64,000 nt of DNA from NCBI RefSeq assembly GCF_002909255.1, contig NZ_PIOB01000005.1, positions 310,001 to 374,000 on the forward strand, given 5' to 3'. Position numbers and translations under genes: made by a program. Within the stretch, counting starts at the first letter, position 1; each line of letters begins with the position of its first letter. Positions 63,607 to 64,000 of this stretch are shown piece after piece. Source of the stretch: Arenibacter hampyeongensis. Lineage in GTDB: Bacteria > Bacteroidota > Bacteroidia > Flavobacteriales > Flavobacteriaceae. The notes under the pieces are model-generated. The model had not been told where the DNA came from. It ran no database searches and worked only from the letters and a program-made list of their open reading frames with translations.

Positions 63607-64000
63607 ATGCCAAAAAGAGGAGCACCACCAGAGGTAAATGCGGGTTCTATGGCAGACATAGCGTTCTTATTGCTTATCTTTTTTCTAGTGACCACCACTA
63701 TTGAGACAGATGCAGGTTTAGATCGTATGTTACCGCCAATAGAGCCGCCAGATACAGATGTAATCATTAAGCAAAAGAATATTTTTCAGGTTAACATTAA
63801 CCGCGACGGACAATTATTGGCTGATGATGAATTAACGAATATTAAGGATTTAAGGGCGAAGGCCATTGCATTTTTGGACAATGGTGGTGCTCCTTCGGGA
63901 ACCGCAGACTATTGTAATTATTGCAAAGGGAAAAGGGAAGCTACATCATCTGATAGTCCCTCCAAGGCCATTATTTCACTTAAGAACGATAGGGAGACTA
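63607..64000 (+). CDS. exbD: ExbD/TolR-family protein, partial
   Basis: Open from ATG 63607 to the window edge (131 residues). It starts MPKRGAPPEVNAGSMADIAF, which includes the ExbD TM helix with its essential Asp (MADIAFLLLIFFLVTTTIE), then a periplasmic domain. The insert GGAPSGTADYCNYCKGKREA with two cysteines is typical of Flavobacteria ExbD. The C-terminus is not in this window. Confidence 0.9.
   Translation, partial: MPKRGAPPEVNAGSMADIAFLLLIFFLVTTTIETDAGLDRMLPPIEPPDTDVIIKQKNIFQVNINRDGQLLADDELTNIKDLRAKAIAFLDNGGAPSGTADYCNYCKGKREATSSDSPSKAIISLKNDRET

Overview
The window is a chromosomal segment of a marine-type Flavobacteriaceae (Bacteroidota). The evidence is TonB-dependent receptors of the STN and carboxypeptidase-D-like types, a FecI/FecR pair, Bacteroidota promoters (TTTG, 19-20 nt, TAnnTTTG), DUF1501/DUF1553-type proteins and a low-GC, high-Lys/Asn/Ile proteome. 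A genus near Maribacter, Zobellia or Arenibacter would fit, but this is inference only.

Layout. 1-2440: the end of a BlaR1/BlaI-type regulatory pair with an autoregulated promoter, then an M20 dipeptidase. 2551-2632: tRNA-Leu(UAG). 2583-28151: a 25.5-kb integrative mobilizable element inserted in the 3' half of that tRNA and bounded by a perfect 51-bp direct repeat. Its left arm (2.6-7.2 kb) holds mobilization genes (coiled-coil membrane protein, MOBP-type relaxase, MobC), a likely oriT, a primase-like toprim protein, a DUF5906-type helicase and an excisionase-like HTH protein. Its right end holds the tyrosine integrase. No type IV secretion or phage structural genes are present, so it should depend on a helper element. 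The cargo (8.1-26.5 kb) has four parts: a siderophore-type TonB receptor with a PepSY reductase and a His-rich lipoprotein; a leftward operon of a duplicated COG4315 lipoprotein, a c-type cytochrome, an OB-fold protein, YceI and a DUF5777 barrel, divergent from a membrane-bound Cache-LytTR regulator; a FecI-FecR-STN receptor set with two lipoproteins of unusual nested-domain design (one cut by an amber codon); and an amidohydrolase. A fragment of a CDF metal transporter lies directly behind the integrase.

28.1-28.5 kb: three 134-bp tandem repeats, each carrying a terminator, follow the right attachment site. 28.7-38.4 kb: a glutamate-synthase-like FMN protein, then a catabolic-looking operon (Nramp-like carrier lacking the metal motifs, NAD-dependent epimerase-like protein, DHDPS-family lyase, Tat-exported Gfo/Idh/MocA oxidoreductase), a convergent two-domain esterase/hydrolase and a Vat-like acetyltransferase. 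38.8-43.5 kb: a nucleotide cyclase/TPR/AraC fusion, a zinc-free MDR oxidoreductase and small membrane proteins. 43.8-48.1 kb: a DUF1549/DUF1553 cytochrome plus DUF1501 pair. 48.5-64 kb: ordinary core genes (sugar MFS, KDO transferase, DegT aminotransferase, GalE, 2-oxoglutarate dehydrogenase E1 and E2, TatD, asparaginase, tRNA-Ser, ExbB and the start of ExbD).

The strongest candidates for undescribed biology are the Cache-LytTR/COG4315/cytochrome/YceI/DUF5777 module, the nested-domain lipoproteins of the FecIR locus, the Nramp-like carrier without metal ligands, and the organisation of the element's ends.
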